Positions 14,737-23,054 are shown, counted from the first letter of the stretch. The stretch: DNA of 35,783 nucleotides from Planctomycetota bacterium (GCA_021325115.1 JAJPHU010000110.1:1-35783); one strand, 5' to 3'. Program-made: numbers and translations. Notes: generated from the letters alone by a model not told the origin.

Positions 14737-16146
14737 TCATTTTTTCGCCGGCATCTGATGCACAGCCAGGCCGTACAGCGATTCGGCAGCTTCCATGAGG
14801 GTTTCTGACAACGTTGGATGGGCGTGCATGGTCATGGCCAGGTCGCGGGCCGATGCCGCCATCTCGATGGCCAACATCGCTTCGGCAATCATCTCGCCGG
14901 CACCGGCGCCAACAATGCCAACGCCCAAGACGCGATCTGTCTCCGGATCGACGATCAGCTTGGTCAGTCCCTCCGTGCGATCGAGGGTCATGGCCCGGCC
15001 GGAGCCGGCCCACGGGAAGCGCACGCGCTTGATCTCACGGTTACTGCGCTGGGCCTCGGTTTCGGTCAAGCCGCACCAGGCCACTTCCGGATCGGTGAAG
15101 ACAACGGCCGGCACAGCCCGAGCATCGTAAACAGCCGGTTCGCCAGCGATGACCTCGACAGCAATTTTGCCTTCATACGTGGCTTTGTGCGCCAACATCG
15201 GCTCGCCGGCCACGTCGCCAATGGCATAAATGCGTTCCGCCGTCGTCCGCCGCCGCTCATCGACTTGGATGAACCCTCTCTCGTCGCTTGCGACGCCGGC
15301 TTTGTCCAGGCCGAGATCACGGCTATTGGGCCGACGCCCGACTGCCACCAACACGCGCTCAAAGATCGGCTGCTTGTCGGCGACATCTTCGCCTTCCAGC
15401 GTCACTCGGATGCCTTGGGGCGTCTCTTCCAGCCTGGAAACTTTCGTTTTGAGGTAGATTTTGTCAAATATATTCGACAGCCGCTTGTGCAGAGGCAGCA
15501 CCAGATCGCGGTCGCAGCCGGGCAAGAGGCCATCGGTCATCTCAACCACTGTGACTTTGCTGCCCAGCGCAGCGTAAACGTAACCCATCTCCAGGCCGAT
15601 ATAGCCGCCGCCGACGACGAGCAGGTGCGGCGGCACATCTTCCAGTTTCAGCGCTCCGGTCGAATCCATGACGCGCGGACTGGCCAGGTTCAAACTCGGC
15701 GGCACAGCCGGTACCGAGCCGGTGGCCACGATGCAGTTCTCGAAGCGATAGCGGCCGCGTCCTGCGACTTCGATGGTGCGGCCATCGATAAATTTGCCGC
15801 GCCCGGTGACGTAATCGATTTTGCGCGCTTGGGCCAAGCGGCCGAGGTTGCCGGTCAGCGTCTCGACCACTCGTTGCCAATGACCGCGCACGCCGTTGAT
15901 GTCGATCTTCGGCTGTCCGAAGGTGATGCCGATGTGGGCGGCATCGCGAGCATCGGTGAGGAGTTTGGCGGCGTGCAGCACCGCCTTGGAGGGAATGCAG
16001 CCGACATGCAGACAGGTGCCGCCGGGTCGTTCACGCGCATCGATGAGCGTGACTTTCATGCCCTTGTCGGCGGCCAAAAACGCTGCCGGATAGCCGCCGG
16101 GGCCGGCGCCCAAGACGGCCAGTTGCGTTTCGATGACATCAGCCAT
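14737..16146 (-). CDS. lpdA: Dihydrolipoyl dehydrogenase (E3 of pyruvate dehydrogenase)
   Basis: A 469-residue FAD flavoprotein that reoxidises the dihydrolipoyl group of E2 and reduces NAD+. The FAD-binding GAGPGGYPAA is at 13-22. The redox-active disulfide is Cys45 and Cys50 in GGTCLHVGCIPSK, where most homologues have Asn instead of the His. A second NAD-binding stretch reads VVGGGYIGLEMG, and the C-terminal catalytic pair His443 and Glu448 lies in HAHPTLSE. The start at 16146 (MADVIET) has GGAG about 9 bases upstream; an in-frame ATG at 16161 is a weaker alternative. It is the third enzyme gene of the aceE-aceF-lpd order. The aceF-lpd spacer holds a toxin-like remnant. Confidence 0.96.
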   Translation of the reverse strand: MADVIETQLAVLGAGPGGYPAAFLAADKGMKVTLIDARERPGGTCLHVGCIPSKAVLHAAKLLTDARDAAHIGITFGQPKIDINGVRGHWQRVVETLTGNLGRLAQARKIDYVTGRGKFIDGRTIEVAGRGRYRFENCIVATGSVPAVPPSLNLASPRVMDSTGALKLEDVPPHLLVVGGGYIGLEMGYVYAALGSKVTVVEMTDGLLPGCDRDLVLPLHKRLSNIFDKIYLKTKVSRLEETPQGIRVTLEGEDVADKQPIFERVLVAVGRRPNSRDLGLDKAGVASDERGFIQVDERRRTTAERIYAIGDVAGEPMLAHKATYEGKIAVEVIAGEPAVYDARAVPAVVFTDPEVAWCGLTETEAQRSNREIKRVRFPWAGSGRAMTLDRTEGLTKLIVDPETDRVLGVGIVGAGAGEMIAEAMLAIEMAASARDLAMTMHAHPTLSETLMEAAESLYGLAVHQMPAKK

Positions 16147-16169
16147 GTTCTTTGTCTCCATCCCTGTCT

Positions 16170-16355
16170 TCAACTGATGAGCGTATCGTAGTCCGCATGG
16201 GAGCCAATCCCGAACCGCGAGATGGTGTCGCCTTCCAGGAATTCCAAGGGTCGCCATCCCAGATCGATGCGAACCGAATACACATTTGCCTGACCGTGAA
16301 TCGGCTTGAAGTGCAAACCGGGATGAGCCGGGTTGTCTCGCCACATCGGTTTCAT
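16170..16355 (-). pseudogene. Truncated RelE/ParE-like toxin remnant
   Basis: A 61-codon ORF in the 230-base gap between aceF and lpd. Its C-terminal part, HPGLHFKPI then NVYSVRIDLGWR then EGDTI then GSHADYDTLI, matches my recollection of a RelE/ParE-superfamily group of about 85-95 residues ending in WIGSHADYD. The N-terminal part is missing or scrambled: only KLPT and a WRDNPAHPG stretch are recognisable in frame, and the aceF stop codon TAA lies in frame 24 bases upstream of the ATG. There is no clear Shine-Dalgarno at the right distance. No antitoxin gene is adjacent. It is most simply a decayed solo toxin gene now lying in the PDH transcript. Expression as a small protein cannot be ruled out. 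Confidence 0.6.
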
Positions 16356-16376
16356 CGTAGGCAGCTTTCCACTTGA

Positions 16377-17681
16377 TTACAGCAACATCATCAGCGGGTT
16401 TTCCAGCAATTCCGCCAGGCGGCGTGTGAAGCGGGCGGCGGCGGCGCCGTCGATAACGCGGTGATCGTAAGACAGCGATAGCGGCAGCATTAGGCGTGGC
16501 ACGATCTGGCCGCCGCGCACTACCGGCTCCAGGCGGCTGCGCGACAGGCCAAGGATCGCTACTTCCGGCCAATTGATAATAGGAGTAAACGCAGTGCCGC
16601 CGATGCCGCCGAGGTTGGTGATGGTAAAGGTGCCGCCCTTCAGCTCTGCCGCATCGAGCTTGCGCTCACGGGCGCGCTGGGCGACGGTGTTCAGCTCCTC
16701 GGCCAATTCGCGGACATGTTTCTTATCCACATCACGCAGCACCGGCACCAGCAAGCCGCCTTCCGTATCCACGGCGACGCCGAGATGATAATAGCGCTTG
16801 AGGATTAGCTTGCCATTGGCCAGGTCAATGCTAGCATTAAAGGTCGGAAATTCGCGCAAAGCGACGGCGCAGGCTCGCAGCACAAAGGCCGTCACGGTCA
16901 ATTTCGGTCCCTTGCTCTCGGCCTGCTGTTTGCGGAACGCTTCCAGGTCGGTGATATCGGCAAGATCATGCTGCGTGACGTGGGGGATGAGGCTCCAGGC
17001 CAAGCTCATCTGCCGGGCCGTCGCCCGGCGCACGGCGCCGAGCGGTTGGGCTTCAATCGGTCCCCATTCCTCGAAGTTGGGCAAAGGTGGTGGCTGAATA
17101 CCCGGTCCGGCCCCAGGCGCCGCCGTTGCCGCCCCCGAGGCGAGTTGGCGGACGTACTCCTTGATATCCTCTTCGACGACGCGACCATGCCGGCCGCTGC
17201 CCCGCACCTGCCGCAAATCGACGCCCAACTCGCGGGCCAGGCGGCGCGTGGCCGGACCCGCCGGAACAATCTTCTCCTGCGCCGGCGGCGGCGCCGGCGA
17301 GGGACGTTCGATGACCGGGGGCTGCGGCTTGTGCAACGGCGGTACAGCGACAGGCCGAAGAGGCGGCGCAGACGGCGCCGGCTCTTTCTTGGGAGCCGGC
17401 AACGGTTCGGCTTTCGCTGTCGGGGCGGCGGCGGGCTGCTCGCCGTTGCTCTCGATAATACAGTATACCTGACCGATGCTGATTTGATCGCCCGGCTTGA
17501 CGAGGATCCTGGCGATGCGGCCGGCCATCGGCGACGGCACTTCCAATGCCGCCTTGTCGGCCTGCACTTCCAAGAGCGGCTGGTCCTTGGCCACCACATC
17601 GCCCGGCGACACCTTGACCGCGTTGACCTCGACGGTGTCAACGTTCTCCTTGAGCGCTTGCAGCTTGATCTCACTCGCCAT
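16377..17681 (-). CDS. aceF: Dihydrolipoamide acetyltransferase (E2 of pyruvate dehydrogenase)
   Basis: A 434-residue E2 that carries the acetyl group on lipoyl-lysine and transfers it to CoA. It has a single N-terminal lipoyl domain with the acceptor Lys43 in QADKAALEVPSP. A Pro/Ala-rich linker (about 85-140) follows. The peripheral subunit-binding domain is next (ATRRLAREL to GRHGRVVEEDI). The catalytic domain ends with SYDHRVIDGAAAARF, with His407 and Asp411 as the HxxxDG active site. ATG at 17681 has AGGA about 10 bases upstream. It follows aceE after a 129-base spacer containing a long inverted repeat. One lipoyl domain is fewer than in the E. coli enzyme, which has three. Confidence 0.95.
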   Translation of the reverse strand: MASEIKLQALKENVDTVEVNAVKVSPGDVVAKDQPLLEVQADKAALEVPSPMAGRIARILVKPGDQISIGQVYCIIESNGEQPAAAPTAKAEPLPAPKKEPAPSAPPLRPVAVPPLHKPQPPVIERPSPAPPPAQEKIVPAGPATRRLARELGVDLRQVRGSGRHGRVVEEDIKEYVRQLASGAATAAPGAGPGIQPPPLPNFEEWGPIEAQPLGAVRRATARQMSLAWSLIPHVTQHDLADITDLEAFRKQQAESKGPKLTVTAFVLRACAVALREFPTFNASIDLANGKLILKRYYHLGVAVDTEGGLLVPVLRDVDKKHVRELAEELNTVAQRARERKLDAAELKGGTFTITNLGGIGGTAFTPIINWPEVAILGLSRSRLEPVVRGGQIVPRLMLPLSLSYDHRVIDGAAAARFTRRLAELLENPLMMLL

Positions 17682-17703
17682 CGTGTTTGGATCCTACAAA
17701 AAT

Positions 17704-17798
17704 GAACCCAGAGACCCAGAGAAGAGAAAAGTTAAAAAAGAGATAAGGAATCTTTCGTTGGTTTCCCTTTTCTCTTCTTCTCTGTGTCTCTGTGGTTC
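17704..17798. repeat. Long purine/pyrimidine inverted repeat between aceE and aceF
   Basis: The left arm (17704-17731) is almost all purine and the right arm (17767-17798) is its near-complement, differing by small gaps and one mismatch. The arms are about 28 and 32 bases, with a 35-base AT-rich middle. On the minus strand it falls between the aceE stop and the aceF start and could fold as an intercistronic hairpin affecting E1:E2 ratios. The ACAGAGACACAGAGAAG-type sequence looks like a dispersed intergenic repeat. Confidence 0.65.
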
Positions 17799-17810
17799 GT
17801 TTTTATGATA

Positions 17811-20615
17811 TTAAGCCCGCATGGGGCTGACTTTTTCCGGGTCGATGCCGAATTTCTGGATGGCCTGCTGCACCAGGGCCGGTTTGACGGCGCCGCGTTG
17901 GGCCAACTGCCACAGGGTGGCCACGGTGATGCACTCGGCATCGACCTCGAAATGACGCCGCAAGGCGGGCCGGGTATCGCTGCGACCAAACCCATCTGTA
18001 CCTAGCACAAACAATCCGCCCGGCACCCATCGGCTAATCATCTCCGGCACCTGCCGCATATAATCACTGGCTGCCAAGAAGACGCTATTTGGCTCGCTGC
18101 CCAGGAGTTGTTGCAGGTAGCTCCGTCGCGGCGGTTGTTCGGGGTGCAGCATGTTCCAGCGTTCCGTTTCCAAGGCCTCGCGGCGCAGTTCACGATAACT
18201 CGTAGCGCTCCACACGTCAGCGTTGATGCCGAAATGTTCGGCTAACAACTCCTGCGCCCGCAGGGTATGCAATAAGATCGGCCCGCTACCGAACAAGTGG
18301 ACCTTGGGCAGCGTCCCCCCCTTTCCCCCTCCAGAGCGGGAGAGGGAACCCGCACGGAACTTGTACAAACCCTTGAGAATGCCGTCGGTCACACCGTCAG
18401 GCATCGCCGCCATTGGATAATTTTCGTTATACAGCGTGATGTAATAGAAGTGGTCCTCCGTCACTTCTTCGTACATGCGGCGAATGCCATCGCGGAGGAT
18501 AACGGCCAACTCGTAGGCATAGGCCGGATCGTAGCAAATCAGGCTCGGTACCGTCGAGGCGAGCAGATGGCTGTGGCCGTCCATATGTTGGAGACCTTCG
18601 CCGGCAAGCGTGGTGCGGCCAGCAGTGGCGCCGAGCATAAAGCCCCGAGTCCGCATATCAGCCGCCGCCCAGATCAAATCGCCAATGCGCTGGAAACCGA
18701 ACATCGAGTAGTAGATGAAGAACGGAATGGTTGGAACGCCATGCGTGGCGTAGGCAGTACCGGCAGCGATGAACGAGGACATCGAACCGGCCTCGGTGAT
18801 CCCCTCTTCAAGGAGCTGGCCATCCTGCGCTTCACGGTAGGCTGCTGCCTGATACTGGGCATCCACCGGCTCATATAGCTGGCCGACGTTGGAATAAATT
18901 TTATACTTGGAGAAGAAACCATCCATGCCGAAGGTACGTGCTTCATCGGGAATGATCGGCACGATCCACTTGCCCAGCTCTTTGTCCTTTAGCAAGCGAT
19001 CGAGCATGTCCACGAAAGCGATGGTCGTGGACAGCGCCTTGTTGCCGCTACCCTTGGTGTAGTTTTGTACGAACTCGACCGGAGGCGCTTTCAAGGGCGG
19101 ACATTTGACCTGGCGCACCGGCAGATAGCCGCCCAGCTCCTTACGCCGCTTGCGTAGATATTTCATCTCGTTGGAGTCTTCCGGCGGCTTGTAGAAACCG
19201 ACCTTGTTAACCGTCTCATCAGAGACGCTCAGACCGAAGCGATTGCGGAACTCCAGGAGATACTTGGCATCGAACTTCTTGACCTGATGAGCGACGTTCT
19301 TGCCCTCGCCGGCCTCGCCTAGCCCGTAGCCCTTGACGGTGTGGGCCAAGATAACCGTCGGCTGGCCGCGATGCTCCACTGCCGCTTTGTAGGCCGCGTA
19401 GACTTTCACCGGATCATGTCCGCCGCGCTTGAGCTTGGTCAGCTGCTCATCGGACAGGTTCTCAACTAATTTGAGCAATTCGGGATATTTACCGAAGAAA
19501 TGTTCACGAATATAGGCACCGCTTTCGACGGTATATTTCTGAAATTCGCCGTCTACGACTTCGCCCATGCGCTGCACCAGCAGACCGGTCTTATCGCGTT
19601 CCAGGAGGGGGTCCCAATCGCTGCCCCAGATGACCTTGATGCAATTCCAGCCAGCGCCGCGGAAGGTCGCCTCCAGCTCCTGGATGATCTTGCCGTTGCC
19701 ACGCACCGGGCCGTCCAATCGCTGCAAGTTGCAATTGATGACCCAGATGAGGTTGTCGAGCTTCTCGCGCGAGGCCAGAGTGATCGCTCCCAGCGTTTCC
19801 GGCTCATCGCATTCGCCGTCGCCGAGGAAGGCCCAGACTTTTTGCCCCGCTGTCTTTTTCAGGCCGCGATGCTCCAGGTAGCGATTGAACCGCGCCTGGT
19901 AAATGCTCATGATCGGGCCGAGACCCATCGACACCGTGGGAAACTGCCAGAAATTTGGCATCAACCAGGGGTGCGGATACGACGACAAACCGCCGCCTTC
20001 CCGCAATTCGCGACGGAAATTGTACAGTTGCTTCTCGGTGAGTCGGCCTTCCAAAAAGGCGCGGGAATAGAATCCAGGCGAGGCGTGGCCCTGGAAATAT
20101 ACCAGGTCCGGTCCCTCCGGATGCTCCGGTCCCTTGAAGAAATGGTTGAAGCCAACTTCGTATAAGGTTGCCGACGAGGCGAAGGTAGCGATGTGGCCGC
20201 CGATGGTCGAATCTTCTTTGTTGGCGTGAACAACCATGGCCATGGCGTTCCAGCGGATCAGGCTTTTGATGCGGCGTTCCAGCTCGCGGTTGCCGGGAAA
20301 GAGCGGTTGCCGCGATAGCGGGATAGTGTTGATATAGGGCGTATTGGCAGTGAAGGGGATTTCTACGCCGCTGCGGACGGCCTTGTTTTTCAATTGACTG
20401 AGCAGGAATTGACCGCGTTCTTCGCCGCTGGTTTGCAAGACAGCATCAAGAGCATCGAGCCATTCCTTAGTTTCGACCGGGTCGATGTCGCGCACGCCGT
20501 CGCGGAGGGCGGCTTCGACGTGGCCGTTACTTCCATTCGTGAGCAGGCCATTTTCCCCATCGCTGCGAACCCCCGGCTCAACGTTTCGGCTGCTCCCGCG
20601 AAGACTATCTGCCAT
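17811..20615 (-). CDS. aceE: Pyruvate dehydrogenase E1 component, homodimeric AceE type
   Basis: A 934-residue thiamine-diphosphate enzyme that decarboxylates pyruvate and acetylates the lipoyl group of E2. The single-chain AceE type is clear from length and from conserved stretches such as NTPYINTIP, GHIATFASSATLYEVG and the ThDP motif GDGECDEP through INCNLQRLDGPVRGN (about 262-305). TAGRTTLAGEGLQHMDGHSH follows in the second half. Residues about 755-766 (SLSRSGGGKGG) form an extra Ser/Gly/Arg loop encoded by a palindromic DNA element. ATG at 20615 has GGGAG 7 bases upstream. It is first in the operon, reading away from trpB. Its leader contains a tandem 23-bp repeat. Confidence 0.96.
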   Translation of the reverse strand: MADSLRGSSRNVEPGVRSDGENGLLTNGSNGHVEAALRDGVRDIDPVETKEWLDALDAVLQTSGEERGQFLLSQLKNKAVRSGVEIPFTANTPYINTIPLSRQPLFPGNRELERRIKSLIRWNAMAMVVHANKEDSTIGGHIATFASSATLYEVGFNHFFKGPEHPEGPDLVYFQGHASPGFYSRAFLEGRLTEKQLYNFRRELREGGGLSSYPHPWLMPNFWQFPTVSMGLGPIMSIYQARFNRYLEHRGLKKTAGQKVWAFLGDGECDEPETLGAITLASREKLDNLIWVINCNLQRLDGPVRGNGKIIQELEATFRGAGWNCIKVIWGSDWDPLLERDKTGLLVQRMGEVVDGEFQKYTVESGAYIREHFFGKYPELLKLVENLSDEQLTKLKRGGHDPVKVYAAYKAAVEHRGQPTVILAHTVKGYGLGEAGEGKNVAHQVKKFDAKYLLEFRNRFGLSVSDETVNKVGFYKPPEDSNEMKYLRKRRKELGGYLPVRQVKCPPLKAPPVEFVQNYTKGSGNKALSTTIAFVDMLDRLLKDKELGKWIVPIIPDEARTFGMDGFFSKYKIYSNVGQLYEPVDAQYQAAAYREAQDGQLLEEGITEAGSMSSFIAAGTAYATHGVPTIPFFIYYSMFGFQRIGDLIWAAADMRTRGFMLGATAGRTTLAGEGLQHMDGHSHLLASTVPSLICYDPAYAYELAVILRDGIRRMYEEVTEDHFYYITLYNENYPMAAMPDGVTDGILKGLYKFRAGSLSRSGGGKGGTLPKVHLFGSGPILLHTLRAQELLAEHFGINADVWSATSYRELRREALETERWNMLHPEQPPRRSYLQQLLGSEPNSVFLAASDYMRQVPEMISRWVPGGLFVLGTDGFGRSDTRPALRRHFEVDAECITVATLWQLAQRGAVKPALVQQAIQKFGIDPEKVSPMRA
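18319..18346. repeat. In-gene palindromic element inside aceE
   Basis: CCCTTTCCCCCTCC and AGAGCGGGAGAGGG lie back to back and pair at 11 of 14 positions. On the coding strand it gives the SLSRSGGGKGG stretch just before the KVHLFGSGPIL strand, at a surface-loop position. The composition resembles CCCTCTCCC-type dispersed palindromes. Confidence 0.55.
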
Positions 20616-20636
20616 AATGCTACTCCCATACGATTC

Positions 20637-20682
20637 CGTTTGTTCTTCTGCCGTCTATGCGTTTGTTCTTCTATCGTCTATT
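20637..20682. repeat. Tandem 23-bp repeat in the aceE leader
   Basis: Two directly adjacent copies (20637-20659 and 20660-20682) of CGTTTGTTCTTCTNYCGTCT plus AT and a variable last base, with three differences. It lies 21 bases upstream of the aceE start codon. It could be part of the untranslated leader or a protein-binding site, or a dispersed repeat. Confidence 0.7.
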
Positions 20683-20685
20683 TTA

Positions 20686-20713
20686 ATCGTATTGGCTTGT
20701 CAGAATAGGTGAA
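20686..20713 (-). promoter_or_regulatory. Weak candidate sigma-70 promoter for aceE
   Basis: On the minus strand TTCACC (20713-20708) and TACGAT (20691-20686) are separated by 16 bases, about 70 bases before the aceE ATG. The match to consensus is only partial, so this is a tentative call. Confidence 0.25.
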
Positions 20714-20740
20714 GTTCCTGCCTGATCCGAGCAACAGAGT

Positions 20741-20761
20741 ATGCCGCCAGATTGGCGGCAT
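20741..20761. repeat. Short perfect palindrome in the aceE-trpB divergent region
   Basis: ATGCCGCCA and TGGCGGCAT flank GAT as a perfect 9-base inverted repeat. The half-site CTGGCGGCA recurs at 20841-20849. Possible operator or repeat; no regulator gene is adjacent. Confidence 0.5.
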
Positions 20762-20785
20762 GTAGGAGGGCTTACGTGCGAGCGA

Positions 20786-20819
20786 TCCTTTCCCTTCTCT
20801 TTAAAGAGAAGGGAAAGGA
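20786..20819. repeat. 34-bp perfect palindrome, all pyrimidine then all purine
   Basis: A continuous perfect palindrome with zero loop. The first 17 bases contain only C and T, and the last 17 only A and G. It lies between divergent aceE and trpB. In RNA it would form a 15 to 17 bp stem with almost no loop. It could act as an insulating terminator-like structure; no U-tract follows. Confidence 0.85.
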
Positions 20820-20873
20820 CGCAACTCCGCTTGCTCAAATCTGGCGGCACCCCCGAACAACAGGAGCGGAATG

Positions 20874-20905
20874 GGGTGGGACAAACAGGAATGTCTGTCC
20901 TACCC
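20874..20905. repeat. Palindromic element, family B, upstream of trpB
   Basis: GGGTGGGACAAACA (20874-20887) and TGTCTGTCCTACCC (20892-20905) form a hairpin with a 4-base loop, 12 of 14 pairs plus two wobble pairs. Its right half resembles the minus strand of the in-gene element at 6316-6347. The rest of the stretch 20906-21004 is AT-richer, includes TAATAT at 20965-20970 as a possible -10 box, and has no convincing -35 box. Confidence 0.7.
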
Positions 20906-21004
20906 TATTCAGCTTCTCATACTGAGTGGCTTGACCTCCATCCCCAGATGGCTACCTTGATAAATAATATGTCTCAACGGATCAAGCCCTCTCACGAGAA
21001 CACC

Positions 21005-22210
21005 ATGTCCTCTGCTTTCGCCAATCTGCCGGATGTCCACGGTCGCTTCGGGCCATATGGCGGACGCTACGTCCCGGAAACACTCATGGCCGCCCTGGCA
21101 CAGCTCACGGCCGAGTATGAGAAGGCACGCAGTGATGCTGGTTTTCAGCGTGAGTTCGAACATTACCTGAAAACCTACGTCGGTCGGCCGTCGCTGCTGT
21201 ATTTCGCCGAGCGGCTGACCAAAGAAGCAGGCGGGGCACGTATCTACCTCAAGCGCGAGGACATGAACCATACCGGCGCGCACAAAATCAACAATTGCAT
21301 TGGGCAGGCCTTGTTGGCCAAGCGCATGGGCAAGCCACGCATCATCGCCGAGACGGGGGCAGGACAGCACGGCGTCGCCAGTGCCACGGCGGCGGCACTG
21401 TTCGGCTTGACCTGCCAGGTATACATGGGCGCGGAAGACGTACGGCGGCAAAAACTCAACGTCTTCAAGATGAAGGCGCTCGGGGCCACCGTGACGCCGG
21501 TGGCCAGCGGGAGCCAGACCCTGCGTGACGCTATCAACGAGACGCTGCGCGACTGGATGGCCAACGTGACCAACACGCATTACATCATCGGCAGCGTCGT
21601 CGGACCCCATCCTTTTCCGATGATTGTCCGCGATTTTCAAGCGATCATTGGCCGTGAGGCGCGGCAGCAGTGTTTGGAGCAGACGGGCCGTCTGCCGGAC
21701 GTGGTGGTGGCCAGTGTCGGCGGCGGCAGCAACGCGGCGGGGATCTTTTATCCATTCCTCGGCGATGCCTCTGTCGAGCTGGTCGGCGTCGAGGCGGCCG
21801 GACGCGGTAAAGGGCTGGGCGAGCACGCCGCCACCCTGAGTTATGGCAAGCCGGGGGTGCTGCACGGCTCGTTCAGTTACGTATTACAGGATGCCGATGG
21901 ACAGACGGCTCCCGTGCATTCGGTGTCGGCAGGACTGGATTATCCGGGCGTTGGGCCAGAGCATAGTTACTGGAAGGATAGCGGCCGAGTACACTATACC
22001 AGCGTCCGCGATGACGAGGCATTGCAGGCGTTCTTGACCTGTTCGCGGCTGGAAGGCATTCTGCCGGCTCTGGAGACGGCCCATGCTGTGATCGAAGGAA
22101 TGCGTCTGGCCGCCAAGCGGAAACGCGAAGAGGTAGTGGTGATCTGTTTTTCCGGCCGCGGCGATAAGGATTGCTACGAAGTGGCACGCTTGCAGGGCGA
22201 AGAGATTTGA
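21005..22210 (+). CDS. trpB: Tryptophan synthase beta chain
   Basis: A 401-residue PLP enzyme that condenses indole with serine to give tryptophan, working with TrpA. The opening [19 protein letters not shown] is canonical. The PLP lysine is Lys94 in GAHKINN, the catalytic Glu116 is in ETGAGQHG, and the phosphate-binding loop GGGSNAAG spans 239-246. ATG at 21005 gives the family's usual length; in-frame ATGs at 20969 and 20948 would add residues without homology and none has a good Shine-Dalgarno. The sequence further upstream in the same open frame is repeat DNA. trpA follows 4 bases after the stop codon, so the two are co-translated. Confidence 0.96.
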   Translation: MSSAFANLPDVHGRFGPYGGRYVPETLMAALAQLTAEYEKARSDAGFQREFEHYLKTYVGRPSLLYFAERLTKEAGGARIYLKREDMNHTGAHKINNCIGQALLAKRMGKPRIIAETGAGQHGVASATAAALFGLTCQVYMGAEDVRRQKLNVFKMKALGATVTPVASGSQTLRDAINETLRDWMANVTNTHYIIGSVVGPHPFPMIVRDFQAIIGREARQQCLEQTGRLPDVVVASVGGGSNAAGIFYPFLGDASVELVGVEAAGRGKGLGEHAATLSYGKPGVLHGSFSYVLQDADGQTAPVHSVSAGLDYPGVGPEHSYWKDSGRVHYTSVRDDEALQAFLTCSRLEGILPALETAHAVIEGMRLAAKRKREEVVVICFSGRGDKDCYEVARLQGEEI

Positions 22211-22214
22211 TGCC

Positions 22215-23048
22215 ATGAACCCAATTGATGCGTTATTTCAGCGCCTTCGCTCTCAAGGCCACAAGGCTTTCATCCCCTTTCTGACAGCTGGCGATCCCGA
22301 CCTTGCCGCCACGGCACGGCTGGCCCGCACCTTGGCCGACCAGGGCGCGCATCTGCTCGAGATCGGCTTCCCCTATAGCGATCCCATTGCCGATGGCCCG
22401 GTGATTCAGGCATCGTACACTCGTGCCTTGGAGCGTGGCGTGCATGTCGAAGACATCTTCGCTGCTGTATCTCAGTTCGCTGTCCCAGATACGCCGCTGC
22501 TTGCGATGGTCTCGTATAGTCTTATCCATCGCCGCGGTGCGGAGGCCTTCCTGCAACGGGCGGCTGCAGTTGGTTTCAGCGGCGCCATCGTGCCCGATCT
22601 GCCGTTGGAGGAATCGGAGACACTCAGCCGTTTGGCTGTCCAGCGCGATTTCAAGCTGATTCATCTGGTCACGCCGACAACGCCGCGCGAACGTGCCCGC
22701 GCCATCGCCCAGCGTTCGACCGGCTTTCTCTACTGCGTCAGTGTCACCGGCATCACCGGCGAACGCGATCGGCTGCCGCCGGAATTGCTGGAGCAGCTGG
22801 CCTGGCTGCGGCGACAGACCGATTTGCCATTGTGCGTCGGTTTTGGCATCAGCCGGCCGGAACAAGTCCACATGCTGCGCGCGGTCGCTGATGGCATCAT
22901 CGTGGGCAGCGCTTTTGTGCGCCAGCTGGAAAAGGCTGGTCGCCAGTCGCTCGACGCGATCAGCGCGGCCATCGGCGAACTGGCGCAGTCGCTGGCCGCA
23001 GCGCTCAATCCACCGGGAGGTTCACGTCCCCCGCTCGCCATAGGGTGA
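22215..23048 (+). CDS. trpA: Tryptophan synthase alpha chain
   Basis: A 277-residue TIM barrel that cleaves indole-3-glycerol phosphate to indole, which is channelled to TrpB. KAFIPFLTAGDPDL is the first barrel strand. The catalytic acids are Glu49 in LLEIGFPYSDP and Asp60 in IADGPVIQ, at the same numbers as in the enteric enzyme. The phosphate-binding region reads CVGFGISRPEQ and DGIIVGSAFV. It starts 4 bases after trpB and ends 6 bases before the methyltransferase gene. The last 20 or so residues are low-complexity Ala/Pro/Gly. Confidence 0.96.
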   Translation: MNPIDALFQRLRSQGHKAFIPFLTAGDPDLAATARLARTLADQGAHLLEIGFPYSDPIADGPVIQASYTRALERGVHVEDIFAAVSQFAVPDTPLLAMVSYSLIHRRGAEAFLQRAAAVGFSGAIVPDLPLEESETLSRLAVQRDFKLIHLVTPTTPRERARAIAQRSTGFLYCVSVTGITGERDRLPPELLEQLAWLRRQTDLPLCVGFGISRPEQVHMLRAVADGIIVGSAFVRQLEKAGRQSLDAISAAIGELAQSLAAALNPPGGSRPPLAIG

Positions 23049-23054
23049 GATGCT

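Noticed and set aside
14741-15013. N-terminal extension of the cobalamin adenosyltransferase
   Set aside because: It lies wholly inside lpd in another frame; strong GGAGGAG and the family start support 14704.
14818-16191. Plus-strand open frame of 457 codons opposite lpd
   Set aside because: It is antisense to a fully canonical dihydrolipoyl dehydrogenase; the product is His/Ala/Asp-rich shadow sequence.
16152-16376. Plus-strand 74-codon ORF in the aceF-lpd gap
   Set aside because: It is antisense to the toxin-like remnant, which carries the recognisable motifs; no ribosome-binding site.
16147-16572. N-terminal extension of lpd in the same open frame
   Set aside because: It overlaps aceF and the toxin remnant in another frame, and the FAD-binding fold starts right after 16146.
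20741-21004. N-terminal extension of trpB in the same open frame
   Set aside because: The DNA consists of palindromic repeats and the encoded residues do not resemble TrpB. The canonical start and length fit 21005.
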